Assembly (NCBI RefSeq): GCF_030272615.1
Contig: NC_081405.1
Coordinates: 20,599,047 to 20,663,046, forward strand
Reading direction: 5' to 3'
Origin: Cryptomeria japonica
Lineage: Eukaryota > Streptophyta > Pinopsida > Cupressales > Cupressaceae
Length of the DNA stretch: 64,000 bases
The notes below the pieces were generated by a model that searched no databases, was not told where the DNA came from, and saw only the letters and a program-made list of their open reading frames with translations. The position numbers and the translations under genes are program-made. The first letter of the stretch is position 1, and each line of letters starts with the position of its first letter. Below, one piece after another: positions 37,050-48,029 of the stretch.

Positions 37050-38303
37050 CTAGGCATGAAGTACTTGGCAATGTAAGATCTGACTTTTTGACCCATTTTT
37101 GCCCGCAAGATTTGACCACAGGTTTGTAACAAAGGTTTTAAACTGTCCTTTTCCTGCAAGTGTCTCCCAGAGCTGACCTTTCTTCCCGTTACACTCGAGA
37201 TTTGCCACATCCACAACAGATATGCTCATGTTATTTCGAACAATACAAATTTTCCCCCCAAGAGGAAGCAATGCCGCAGCCGCCAGTGCATGAGAATTAC
37301 CAAGATGAACCTTACTGTCTATCAGTCTGTCCCATGAATCCCTTATACTATCATACACTCGCATTCTACAACCATCTCTACAGTCAAGGGCATATAATTG
37401 TCCATTTAGAGTGCCACTTGGAGTTTGCCAACCATTAACCATGCCATCTTCAACTGAGGTCCATTGGTTTGTTGATGGCACATACATCTCACACATCACC
37501 TGCCTTTCAGAACCTAGGCCTTTTAGAAACCATTTACCTTCATAAACAACCCCAACAAAAGGAACCATTGAGGTGTTCATTTCAGAGATAAAGGTCCATT
37601 TATTTCTGTTTGGGTCATACACCTCTGCAGATCTCAGGGAATAGGGATGGCCCTCACATTCTCCCCCAGCAACATACAAACAATTATTGACTACACAGGC
37701 ACCGAAGAAATGCCTCCGTCTGAGCATGTCTGGTGCTCGATGCCATTTATTCGTCCTTGCACTGTAATAGACCACCCTTCTCATAGATCCTTTTAATGGG
37801 TTTTTCCCTCCAAACAAATAAAGATGACATCCACTAAGGACAGCACATCCAAAACCAAGTGATTCACAGTAGTCAGAAGGCACAGGGGGCAGAGGCTGCC
37901 ATAATTGGTACCTAGGATCAAATGCATGTAAAGAAACACGACCATCTCGATCCTGTTTGATTACATAGATCCATTCTTCTGCTATGCCAAAGCTCTTTCT
38001 CAGAGAATAAAAGTAATTTCCAGTCAAAAGACGCTGCCACCTCTTACATACAAGCCTTAAAGTTCGATGGAAGACTCGTGGAACCCGGATTAAGCAAGCA
38101 ATAGCAAGGTCATCTGGAAGACCAGATATCAAAGGTAATAAAGGCTCCCGTGCTTTTTCACCTTTATGGGACTTTCTCTTAGAAGGTTGAACAGTTGTTT
38201 TAATATCTGGTTGACCACAATGCCGTGTGCCAGGCACACATTTCTTAGCATCTATCACAGTTAGACCCACATCTGCTACACAGTAGCACCCTCCAGTTTC
38301 AAC
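37050..38303 (-). CDS. F-box/kelch-repeat protein, main exon
   Basis: This continuous frame encodes 417 residues ending QILHCQVLHA and a TAG stop. It matches, over its length, the Arabidopsis F-box/kelch protein At1g55270 (SAGL1) and its rice counterpart as I remember them; the Arabidopsis protein is about 434 residues. An F-box (LISGLPDDLAIACLIRVPRV... LRLVCKRWQRLL) lies at about residues 65-105 of the full model. Kelch blades follow, with YLFGG near 170, YVAGG near 218 and matching NKWHRAP, AEVYDPNRNKW and LNGQLYALDCRDGC motifs. F-box proteins of this kind bridge SKP1-type SCF ubiquitin ligases to a target held by the kelch propeller. SAGL1 is reported to act on wax and phenylpropanoid enzymes. 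The exon starts after an acceptor (TTTTTTTGTGTAG) and not at the internal GTG at 38270, because VETGGCYC upstream of it is conserved as VDTTACLC. Confidence 0.93.
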   Translation of the reverse strand, partial: VETGGCYCVADVGLTVIDAKKCVPGTRHCGQPDIKTTVQPSKRKSHKGEKAREPLLPLISGLPDDLAIACLIRVPRVFHRTLRLVCKRWQRLLTGNYFYSLRKSFGIAEEWIYVIKQDRDGRVSLHAFDPRYQLWQPLPPVPSDYCESLGFGCAVLSGCHLYLFGGKNPLKGSMRRVVYYSARTNKWHRAPDMLRRRHFFGACVVNNCLYVAGGECEGHPYSLRSAEVYDPNRNKWTFISEMNTSMVPFVGVVYEGKWFLKGLGSERQVMCEMYVPSTNQWTSVEDGMVNGWQTPSGTLNGQLYALDCRDGCRMRVYDSIRDSWDRLIDSKVHLGNSHALAAAALLPLGGKICIVRNNMSISVVDVANLECNGKKGQLWETLAGKGQFKTFVTNLWSNLAGKNGSKSQILHCQVLHA

Positions 38304-38820
38304 CTACACAAAAAAATGATAACCATCATTATTTGTTGCCCATTGTTATAAGAAACCATCATTATTTGTTGCCCATTGTTATAAGAAACCATCATTATTT
38401 GTTGCCCATTATGTGCAGTTATCTTACAGATTAATACAGCCAAGAAGTATGCAAGTCCAGATTCCAGAACAAATTAACAGAGCAAACATGTTCTTCAAAC
38501 TCACATTAGTAAACAAGAAATATGGATTTCTAAAGATTTAATGTACAAAAAATATTTGAAAGAACAAGGGTCATTTGAAATCATAATGGTCCACATCTCT
38601 TCAGATCGTAAGAAACATAAAGTATTTTGTTATTTGTCCACAATATATTACATTGGAAAGCCATACGAACATTCCATAAATCAAGAAATAGAATGTAGTG
38701 GTGGATGGCTGTTCACTGCCAGCCAGACACAGACAACCAAACAAATACAGAAATTTACATATTAAGGTCAATCCATGGCCAATTCAAGACAAACCAGAAA
38801 ATATGCACATACCACTGCAC
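38304..38820 (-). other. Inferred first intron of the F-box/kelch gene
   Basis: The 3' end is a good acceptor (T run then GTGTAG, 38304-38316). With the first exon proposed here the 5' end would be GTGCAG at 38820. A more consensus donor, GTATGT, lies eight bases further in at 38812, but using it leaves no in-frame start codon. The intron contains a 33-bp tandem repeat. Both placements are inference. Confidence 0.5.
38321..38411. repeat. 33-bp tandem repeat in the F-box/kelch intron
   Basis: AACCATCATTATTTGTTGCC followed by CATTGTTATAAGA occurs nearly three times with almost no differences, so the duplication is recent. It lies just upstream of the acceptor. Confidence 0.95.
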
Positions 38821-38838
38821 TAAAGGGAACAGGCTCAT
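38821..38838 (-). CDS. F-box/kelch protein, proposed first coding exon
   Basis: ATG AGC CTG TTC CCT TTA encodes MSLFPL. Spliced to the main exon this gives MSLFPLVETGGCYC, which lines up with the Arabidopsis ending of the same region, QPPLVDTTACLC, and would give a 423-residue protein. The ATG has an acceptable context (AAGG before it). The donor is GTGCAG, weaker than GTATGT eight bases on. The call rests on homology from memory. Confidence 0.5.
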
Positions 38839-41660
38839 CCTTGAGTGGGAGAGAGATCCACCCAAAAGGCTCCTCTAAGAGGATCCAAAGCCTTGTACAG
38901 TTATAAGCAGTGGGATTGGGAGAAGTCAAAGTAACCAAAGATCTGCTTATTTTTTTCTGTTTTCTCTTTGATCTACAGTTAACGTTGCCAAATATAGTAA
39001 TCAAAGATCATTTTTAAGAAAAAAAATACTTGATACGTAAATCACCCATATTACAGACTAATTTAATGAGCATAAAAGTATCGTTGTTGACAATCCCCCA
39101 CAGATCAAAGAGTGAACCAATCTTTTTTAGAATGGAAACAAAACAGATCCTTCTATAGCAAATGCTTTCACAAGCGATAAACTTGTAACAGGGATGGATT
39201 CAATAGCAGTAGACAATGGTTGGAGGGTTAATCATTTCTCAGTATGACATATCAATATGATTGTTTCTATTTATTTTTTGATCATTTTATTTTACTTTAT
39301 TTTAGTTTTAATATTTTGATCATATTCACGTTCATTGCCAATTTTAGTTACTTTCTGATTTTTTTACTTTCTTTAATTTTCTCCTATTGTGCTTTTCTTT
39401 ACATGATGCCACCTGCAAGCAAAGTTCACAGAGCTGTAAGATCATAGGCAGGGGAAGAAAGCATCATATCAAAAGCTCATGCACTCGTCAAGAACATGCT
39501 ATCTATGAGGAGCAGTTTCAGCCAAGGAAATTATCTTATGCTATGCTTATTGACTATTATTCATGTTTTTGTCTTCTTGTCATTGTTTAGGTTATGGAAT
39601 AGTCCACATTTGATGGAGAAAACCCATGGGTTTGCTTTTAATAGCTTTTGTAACATTTTTTTTTTGTTATTTCAACCTAATTAGGACATTATAAAAAAAA
39701 AAAGGAGGTAGGACTTTGTTTCAACCTAATCAGCATTGGGCATCGCCCTCTTGAAGTAATTGCATTTTCAGATTCCTCTCCACATTACTTTTGCACTATC
39801 TATTTTTGTATTTATGGTATATATTGCTTTCATTCATAGATTTAAAATAGTACTCAAGTAATCTTCTGCACTGAGTAACTCAACCTCAAATTCACCAAGT
39901 CTCCAAGAGTTTACACAGCAACTCATGGCAAGCACTTGTGAGTACTCATTGAGTTTGTAGAAGAAACCAATGCACACTAAATTTATGCCAAGTTTTTGTC
40001 AAGATTTGAATTTAAGCATTTTTTTAAGCTGTCAAATTTTGCCAAGGCACTAAGACCAAATCAAATTGGGTCTGCCAAGTCACTTTGTACAAGTCAAATT
40101 CTAGTCTACTAAGTTTTTGCAGAGTCAATTTTTCAAACCATGCAATATTTGTGATTCAATTTCTGTCCGAGATTGGAGAACAACTTCGTATGGGGTAAAG
40201 TTATGGCTAAACCAATGGAAATGAGTTTACTTCCAATGGACAGCTTGAGTTGCAGAAGAGCTGTTATATAATGGTATGGTTGAAGCAAAGAAAGGACATA
40301 ACAAACACATAAAGAACATTGTCCTATATTCATTAATGTTGCATGTATGTACAAATAAAATACAGAAGCTATGGCAGGAAGCAAGGTCCCAACTCCCATG
40401 ATCAGGGAATGAGAAGCTGCATACACCTCATTTGCCAAAGGTGCTCTATAGTACAAGCAAATCAAGCCGCAGAATGTAGCAAGGCTTATTGGTGAATTGG
40501 AAGACTAGGTTACATAGTACAGTGGTGTGTATTTATACAATAGGGTGCCAGCTAAACTTTCTACAGTATGTTGACAAGTGTGATGGACGTATGGTGCACT
40601 ATAAATGAGGATGAGCAGGTGATGGATGTTAGACCCATATGTTGCCAATTGGATAATGTATTATGTAGTTGTGTGTGTTGCCACATGTCTAAAGCATATG
40701 GTGCTGAATTGTCATCCTAAGCAAATGCATGTGCACCTGTGTGTAGGTTGCACATATTCTAGAACAATATTGTAGGATATGTCTATGTCGTGTCTATGTT
40801 ATTGTCCATGTTTTGAATGCAAACCCTTGAAGTTGCACAATGTCGCTAAGATGAGTGCATGCAGCTGTCTTGGGCCAAGCTATTGGAAACAATGATTGTG
40901 TAGATCTGTGCGAAGCCATTTTGCCAGAAGCCGCTGTCCATGTGCAATGTATGTCAGGCACATAATGTGTGTGCAAAGAACATGTTGCAGTATGGAAAGC
41001 ACTAATGTTAAGTCGTTGTGTAGAGTGTGCATGTGCAAAATTGCACAGAGATCAATCTGTTATAGAAGAAACTTTAGAAGTGGTATTGGAGCAAGAATAA
41101 GCAAATTTACAGTACAGAAGCAATGATTTGCAACTAAGACTTACGCAACAATACTTCGGAATTTTCTTCATACAATCTATATTTTTTTTCCCTTGCTTTA
41201 GTCTGTTTTCAGTATTCTTTTTCTCTTGTTTTTGACCTACACCTATAATCTTACATGTTTTACATGCAGGGATTGACAAGCTTGTGCTCCTAATGGTAAA
41301 CTTTTCTATAAAAGTCTCTTTTAAACATGGAGGAATTTTGTTAGTCTAGGGTCACTGGGGACTTTGGACAAGAGAAAACGAGGAGAAAAATCCCTTAACA
41401 TCAGTTTTAGGATTGTCAACAATATTTGTCATATATGTAATACATATAACCCTTGTAAGATCAATATATATAGAAGAATCTTCCTTTGGAAAGAGTACTT
41501 AACTTGTTTGCACAATATATGCTAGTGTAATGATCGCTTCAAATACAAACCAAAAGGTAGCTTGTTTGACTAACAACCTGGAGTATGAACAGTTTGTCTA
41601 AGATAACTAAGATTTCAACAAGTGTATGAAGGTGGATCTCAAAAACATCCACACAAGAAA
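38839..41660. other. Upstream flank of the F-box/kelch gene; no further gene seen
   Basis: The 38839-39250 part should hold the 5' UTR and promoter of the F-box/kelch gene, but I could not place a TATA box or start site. The minus-strand frame to 39004 lacks a start codon and is probably chance. Beyond it the sequence is AT-rich with no recognisable coding or bounded repeat. Confidence 0.4.
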
Positions 41661-41664
41661 CCCA

Positions 41665-42075
41665 AAAATTGAAAGGCGACATAAAAAGATATTGGCACCA
41701 CCTCATTGTGGAGCAAAATGGCACAAGGGAACATAAAACCTGTTTCTTATGTACTTACCAACATGAATATTTCCAATGCTCACAAGGATGTGTACACCTA
41801 CAATTTTCTTCCCATGTACTTAACAATTGCCCATTTTCCAAAAATCATTCAAGGGTTTGAAAAATAAAACTCCCATATTCACAAACAACCCCTGAAATAG
41901 AAATGTGTCACAAAATCAAATTAGCACCACCTCATTGTGGAGCAGGGCCTCACAAGAGCACATAAAACCTGTTTCATATGTACTTATCAATGCTAACATT
42001 TCCAATGGTCGCAAGATGTGTGCACATACAATTTTCTTCTCACATGATTATCAATGTTCACACTTCCAAACTCCA
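41665..42075 (+). repeat. Two-copy tandem duplication, about 245 bp apart
   Basis: The block GGCACCACCTCATTGTGGAG ... CATAAAACCTGTTTC ... TACTTA ... TTTCCAATG ... ACAATTTTCTTC occurs at 41693-41815 and again at about 41933-42040, diverged. The short frames in both copies are by-products and show no protein family. Confidence 0.8.
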
Positions 42076-43795
42076 TCAAATCAGTGCAGATGGATTTAGC
42101 TTCCATGTACATAGCCAAAATGTTGTCAATTTGCACAAGCATGCAATATCGATGCCCAAACTAGAAGCTACCTCATGAAATAGTATAAAAATAGAGAGAA
42201 TCCTACCAATTTTTCTATGCCATTAACTAGCAAATCTCCCTTACAAGATTAAAGCAACATGATGTACACAACTGCCAATGTCATCGTCGACATGGTTCCA
42301 ATGCCTTCACGCCAATGTTCTGCTAATACCTAGATGTCAAAGCATGATCCCTAGAGAAATTCAGGCCGTCCAAGTTGCAGTTCTAGACAATTTAAAATTT
42401 ATGAGCTAAATTTTAATTTTCTACATTTCTTCCTTTTGCATTTTCAAGGCCCTTTGTATTGGAATTTGACTTTAGGTGTTTGTCAAATTTCCCTAAGTGA
42501 TACAGTTATCCTCAAGGGCATCAAAACCAATTCATGACCTAAGCTTTTGAATGTATATCTTAAGTTATAATGTCAGGTTACAGTCAAAGTGTTATGACTT
42601 CATGGCAAAACCCCCAAAATAACGTAAATCCAACCTTCAATTTCTGTTTACGAGAGCTACAGTCAAAAATTTATGAACCCATCAAGTGGCATACCAAAAT
42701 AATCTAACTCCAATAGTAAATTTCAGTTTCACTTCCAACTTCCAAGGACACATCACCCTTACGAGGATGACTCTTCAGTTTCCAAGGAGAAACCCTTCAT
42801 TTACTCCAACTAGTAATTTTTTAGTTTTTGCATTGTCAAACTACAAAATAGGTATATTTGAATGAAGAATGTATAGTTTGAAGCATACATCTCTTCCACA
42901 AAGATAAACCTATGCATACTCTCTCTTTCGCAGCAAACTCCTACTGTTCAGCAATTTAACTTCAGTATCGTTCAACTTTCTTCAGTGACACATTTAGTCC
43001 ATAGCTAGCAGCATGTTGTCCCTTGAATTGCATTCATAATTTAGATAAGTAGTATCATGGCATATCTTGTTCATGTTTGTACCATCAAACATGTTCAAAA
43101 TATTGCAAACTCAAGTTGAAGTCAAGAAATCCATCTCATTATCTGCCTGATAGAGACAAGAAGTCCCAGATGCTGCCAAAGGACAAGAATTTGGCTCTTT
43201 AGAACCCTTCAATAATGTTCAATTTTCTTCCATAAACATTAAGTTCATAATTTAGATCGGTGATATCATAGCATATTTTTTTCAATTAAAGACACAGATT
43301 GAAAACAAGAGACCTATATGATTGACTCCCTAATAGATACAAGCGATCACAGACGACAAAAAACAAGTGATTGAGTCTTCAGATTTCTTTAAAGTTTAAG
43401 GTGTTAATCCAGGTGACTCTAGAGAAAGAAAGGCCAAGATAACAACCCAGCACACACAATTCCTCTCGCAAGCCTAGGCACATCACAGCTACAACAAGAA
43501 GGCCATTCAACAATCTGGCTTCTTTCAAAGTTCAGGTAAATTTTGATATTCCTACATTTGAAGGAAATGTTCACTAATCCATTTCTAAAAGTAACAGTAA
43601 ACCCCAAAATTGACCTAAAAACACTTTGAAACACAAAAGCAAACATATTTTAGTTTATATTTAAAACAAAATACACAAACCAAATGCAATTGCTTAACTT
43701 TCATTATTGCTTATCATTGCACAAATGGAGCTAAGATTGATCACTAAAGGTTCCAAAGAGATTGGATTGCTACTCCTACATGTGTGCAAGAGTCC
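42076..43795. other. AT-rich DNA without a recognisable gene
   Basis: Nothing coding or bounded was found on either strand. Confidence 0.4.
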
Positions 43796-43799
43796 ATTC

Positions 43800-44035
43800 A
43801 TTGCCGTGGATATTGTAGAGGAAGATTCTTGGTTGGAGGTTTTTATTTGTTTTTTTTCTTCATTTTTCCTCCTACAAACAAATTCTCTTGTTTTGTTTTC
43901 CATTCTTCTACTAGATAGTGAGGGATATATTTGGGATATCGTAGAGGAAGATTCTTGATTGGAGGTTTAAATTGTTTTTTTTCTTCATTTTTTCTTCTAC
44001 ATTGGTAGTGAGGGATATATTTGGGTTTGCAATAA
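43800..44035 (+). repeat. Tandem duplication of about 130 bp before the hAT remnant
   Basis: GTAGAGGAAGATTCTTG... GGAGGTTT ... TTTTTTTTCTTCATTTTT and the following TAGTGAGGGATATATTTGGG each occur twice (from about 43814 and 43943, and from 43916 and about 44006). The second copy leads into the zinc-finger-like frame of the hAT remnant. Confidence 0.8.
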
Positions 44036-44300
44036 TTGTGGTGTCAAAAATGGAAATGCATACAATCAAGTAAAAGCCCATTTTTGTGGCATTTCAATCA
44101 TGAGCATATATAAGGATGCACTTATGCCAACATCTAGAGTGTTGGAATATATTAAAGAGTAGGAACAGGTAGAAGCAGTTGCCCTTAGAAGAGGGCCATC
44201 CTTTTACAAAGCATGGATCAAGGAGGCCCCCTCGGTTCCCTATAGCTCCATCTTCTTGAAGTTCTGGTATAAAGCCACCCATTTTTGGCCATGCACAAAA
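44004..44300 (+). pseudogene. hAT transposase remnant, N-terminal BED-like part
   Basis: The plus-strand frame reads EGYIWVCNNCGVKNGNAYN and then QVKAHFCGIS. This is the pattern of the BED-type zinc finger at the start of plant hAT transposases: paired Cys, a [YN]xxVKAH segment, and a terminal Cys/Gly-Ile-Ser. YIKE, EQVEAVALRRGPSFYKAW follow, with one stop codon (44158-44160) inside. No catalytic DDE or insertion domain was identified beyond it. The C-terminal part of a transposase of the same type and strand lies at 51160-51700, beyond two nested LTR elements. Confidence 0.6.
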
Positions 44301-44320
44301 AAAGAGCCCAGTACAAATAA

Positions 44321-44521
44321 GAGAATGGCAGGCCATTGGAAAAAGCATTTCAAAACAAATCCCAAACAAATTGTTGAACCTGTTGCAAGATGCATTTGTT
44401 GGATCTCAAAGTTGTGAAACAGAGAATGGCAAGCCATTGAAAATAGCATTTCAAAACAAATCCCAAAAAAATTGTTGAAGACGTTGCAAGATGCATTTGT
44501 TGGATCTCAAAGTTGGGAAAC
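44321..44521. repeat. Two tandem copies of a 100-bp unit
   Basis: AGAGAATGGCAGGCCATTGG... to ...GGATCTCAAAGTTGTGAAAC (44321-44420) is repeated from 44421 to 44521 with a handful of differences. It lies within the hAT remnant region. Confidence 0.92.
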
Positions 44522-44671
44522 CCCAAATCCCTAAAGACAAATTATTCCTTGAGTCCCAAGGATGCCAACCTAAGGTGGGCAGCCTCTCGCTTACAATTGG
44601 GCAGACACAACAATCAGCCACATAATAAGGATGGGTCCCTCCTGCTATAGGCTTTGCTAGGCCAAGGGGGG

Positions 44672-46532
44672 TATTGGAATCAATGAACACTAAGATGGGG
44701 GGGGTGGATCAGAGTTCCGGTTCTAATAAATTTGTTAATCTGATTCTTAAACAACCAGATGCATAAATAAGAAACTGAAATGCAAAAACATAAAGCAATC
44801 AAGCACATAACCATAACACCAATATTTTTACGTGGAAACCCGGAAAGGGAAAAACCACGGTGGGATTTGAACCCACAATATTATTCCACTATGGCCAGTA
44901 GCAAAACAATATTACAAAAGTTGGAATGCACTTGCATTCAGGCACACTGCCTAGAGCTCACTGCTCAGTTACAAAAACAGGGCTGCAACCCCGGAGGAAG
45001 GCTCACTGCCTTACAAGCTAATAGAGAATGATTCTAGTGAACAATGAACTGGAAAACAACATCTAACTATGCCAAATATCAGTTCCAGTTAGGCACAAAG
45101 TGATCCGCTGCACTGTTATGATAAACTGCTATGTTCTACTCTGCTTTGCTTACCAGAACAACACGATTCAAGGATGCGCACATGAAACTGCACTCAATCG
45201 CTCCAAAATCATCTCACACATGATATACATACATAAATGCATTAACCAAGTCGTTCTTACATATCCGCACTAGCAAATTTGATCTTCTAAAAGTCGGCTT
45301 CACAAAATATCAAAATATGAAACGTGTAGCTTCAAGTCGCCTCAAGTCTTCACAAAACCATATTCCGGATCCAAGACGCATGATCACACGCTTCCCATAA
45401 GTCGGTCCAATCACCTCGAACTTGCCAATAACCACCGAAATCGACTCAAGGAATCCGGTCCACACGTTACACCACCAAAAATGAAGACAACCCTGTTTTA
45501 CTGCACAATCGAATACCGGACCTTCTAATATGTCTAAGAATCATCGCTAGAGAATAATATTGCGTGATAGTAGTTTTAAAACTTGTGGACTCGCCATGGA
45601 CTCGCGAGTCCATGGGAGCCACGAGTCGACTCGCCAAGGACTCGCGAGGCGAGTCCTGGCGGTGAGTCCTGGCGAGTCCATCAGAAGGACTCGCGCGCGA
45701 CCCAAAAAAAAAGTCATGCAAGCTTTAAAATTGAGTTTTTTTTAAGTTTTTTTGCCTTCATTTGGCATAACTGAGGGAGTGAAGAATAACACCCGATGCC
45801 TTTATAAAATAATAAAAGTATTTTTGGCCTCGTGGGGCGCTACCCCTCAACCTTGCCCTATATCGCGATAGGGAGCGCGCAAGGGGCGATGCCCCTTGAC
45901 CTCAACTTGGGGGCGTTGCCCCTAAACCCCCGTCGAAAAATATAGGGGGAAACTGCGTTGATGGAAGTAGGGAAAATTTAACCTCCGAGTCTGATTAGGC
46001 TCCATATAACAGCATAATTAGCATTGAAGAAATCTTGGTATTATACATTTTAGAGTTGAAAGTTTGAAACTATGAGTATGTGACGTGTAATGTTTCAATT
46101 ATGGCTCTTATGCTCTCTAAATGCATTAATTTCTTTATGTTTTTTTGTAAAACTACGGTTTTTCTTTTTGCCGAGTCCTTGCCGAGTCTTTCACGAGTCC
46201 GAGTCCGAGTCCAAATTTTTGGTTTGCCGAGTCCGAGGCGAGTCTGAGATTTTCAACTATGACTCTTCTTCTCATACCCAATCAACTTAACTCAAATCAC
46301 TAGAACCAAAACCACACCACGGAAATAAGAAATGCCCACAAAATTGTACACTTAGCTTCACCGGGCAGACTAGATACCAAAAACTTGCTTAAGACATCCG
46401 ATTAACCAAAACCCCATACTGGATAAGATCAATAGGCTGAGTTGCCATCAATGACAACTCCTAAGAATCTACATGCATCAGATGTCACCAATCTTCACCA
46501 AAGCATCACCAGAACAACATCAAATGCCAACA
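44672..46532 (-). repeat. Solo copia-type LTR carrying a nested element
   Basis: It starts TATTGGAATC and ends AAATGCCAACA, the TGTTGG...CCAACA ends of a copia-type LTR read on the minus strand. GGGGG flanks both sides (44667-44671 and 46533-46537). Its first several hundred bases match the LTR at 62603 (the GGGGGGG near the start, then the GGAAAAACCACGGTGGGATT block and the TGCCTAGAGCTCACTGCTCA-like block). A palindromic element of about 690 bp (45570-46260) is inserted in it. No internal coding region remains, so it is a solo LTR. The TGGGATTTGAACCCA string is part of the LTR and is not a tRNA gene. Confidence 0.75.
45570..46260 (+). mobile_element. Palindrome-rich small DNA transposon, copy 1
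   Basis: This unit of about 690 bp starts TAGTTTTAAAACT and ends TTTTCAACTAT, an imperfect terminal inverted repeat. Near the left end it holds nested GGACTCGCGAGTCC palindromes, including a perfect 20-base one at 45595-45614. In the middle are paired blocks of the AAGGGGCGATGCCCCTTG type, and at the right end iterated GAGTCCGAGTCC. A second copy at 49396-50082 has a clear target duplication. There is no coding sequence of its own, so it would be non-autonomous. No target duplication was found for this copy. Confidence 0.7.
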
Positions 46533-47020
46533 GGGGGAAGGACAGGGAGGGTAGGGGTTCTCTAAGGTCTTCAAGATATGACAATCAAGGAGAATTGAAG
46601 GAATAAACTCAAAGATCTAACAACCATACCCAACGCACTATGAACTCCAAAATATGTCACTAAGTTTCATGTTAGCATTGGTTGAAGCTAGACCTCTAAG
46701 ACCTCTAAATGAACAGATGGGAACTTTCTTGAATACACACCCAAAGATAAAAGTAATACCATTCCCCAGTAAGTGAATCCACTAAGCTTTACATACACGT
46801 GCAAGAAAGGCAACATACTTGTATGATCCACAAGGGATTTATAAGTTTTAGAACAACATGGGATATGTTATGAATTGCATTACTAGATCATACACGCATT
46901 GTGGGACCTAACACCACCCCCAAGTTAATGAGAACAAGAGGTAGTATATGAATGGTCCTCCTACACTACTCCAATGTGCAACAAACCACAACATGCCAAG
47001 AAGAAGAGATCACACCTACA

Positions 47021-47778
47021 AATAGATAAAATGCAAAATCAGATATCCACATCATTATATTATCATCATAGAACATCCGGTAAGCAATCGGTTACATGCA
47101 GGCTAACATGTCAGATCACAATTCATCCGGACTTCCAAGAGGCATCCGAATTACAATTCCAGAAATCAAGATCCTCACCACTTCTGAATTGCCCCCCTAA
47201 GGATCACATAAAACAATATATATACCCTTTGGAACACATCCGGCCCCCTAAGGATCACATAAAACAATATATATACCCTTCAAAACACATTCGGGTCGGC
47301 CACAAAAGATTACATTTACCAAGAAAGGAAAATGAAACGTGCAAATAGGTTGACCCCAAGAATGAAAGGAAAATCCTCCGAAAAAGAACAACCAAGAGGC
47401 GCGGATCGAAGGAAGGTCGACCGAACACTCAAGAACATTGAGCAAGGCACCAAATAGATCCACAAGCCAAGAAATCGCTCCGCACAAGAAGAAATCAACA
47501 ACTAGCCGTTAAGCTCAAAACTGCTCCAGGAACCAGGAACAACCAATCCAGAAGCGATAACTCACCGGAAAAGAATCCAAATGAACTGACAATCTGGAAT
47601 GAAGAACAAAAGCAAGCCTGGAAACTGAAAATCTGATCCGCAATGAAAAAGAACCATCTACTGGAACACACTGAAGGAAAACACAGAAAACTGCTACCGA
47701 AACTGAACGAGAACAAAACTAAGGAAATATTTTTGGTTGATGTAGGATTGTTCAAAGACTGGGGATGCTCCTGCATCA
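47021..47778 (-). repeat. 3' LTR of the gypsy gag-pro element
   Basis: Matches the right LTR from GATAAAATGCAAAATCAGAT onward and ends CTCCTGCATCA like the solo LTR at 3736-4557. It contains a roughly 55-bp tandem duplication of the CCCCCTAAGGATCACATAAA segment (47185-47290) that the right LTR lacks. Confidence 0.85.
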
Positions 47779-48029
47779 GACACCCCAGGTAGAAAGAGAT
47801 GTTCCATGATAGGCAACTCATGAACATCGAAAAAGGATTCGATATATAGATCCCATGCTCGTTTCTAATCCAAACATCTTCTTTGTCTACAAACCTCTTC
47901 CTTACCTCCTCCGAAACCTCAACCAGATTCTCCAACTTCTGATTCTTTTTATTTCTCTTCCCTTGCTTCAGATCTGCACACTGTCTCTGACTACTAATAC
48001 TCTCTTTCTTTTGCAACTCTAATTTATTT

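Noticed and set aside
38268-38270. GTG at 38270 as the start of the F-box/kelch protein
   Set aside because: Plants rarely start at GTG, and the residues upstream of it (VETGGCYCVAD) are conserved in the family, so the frame is entered by splicing at 38303.
38813-39004. An extended first exon of the F-box/kelch gene using the GTATGT donor at 38812
   Set aside because: This frame has no ATG before its upstream stop and no similarity to the family's N-terminus.
44846-44880. tRNA-like B box (GGGTTCAAATCCCA on the minus strand)
   Set aside because: It lies in a copia-type LTR near its end, no A box or cloverleaf was found around it, and the related LTR at 62603 has it mutated.
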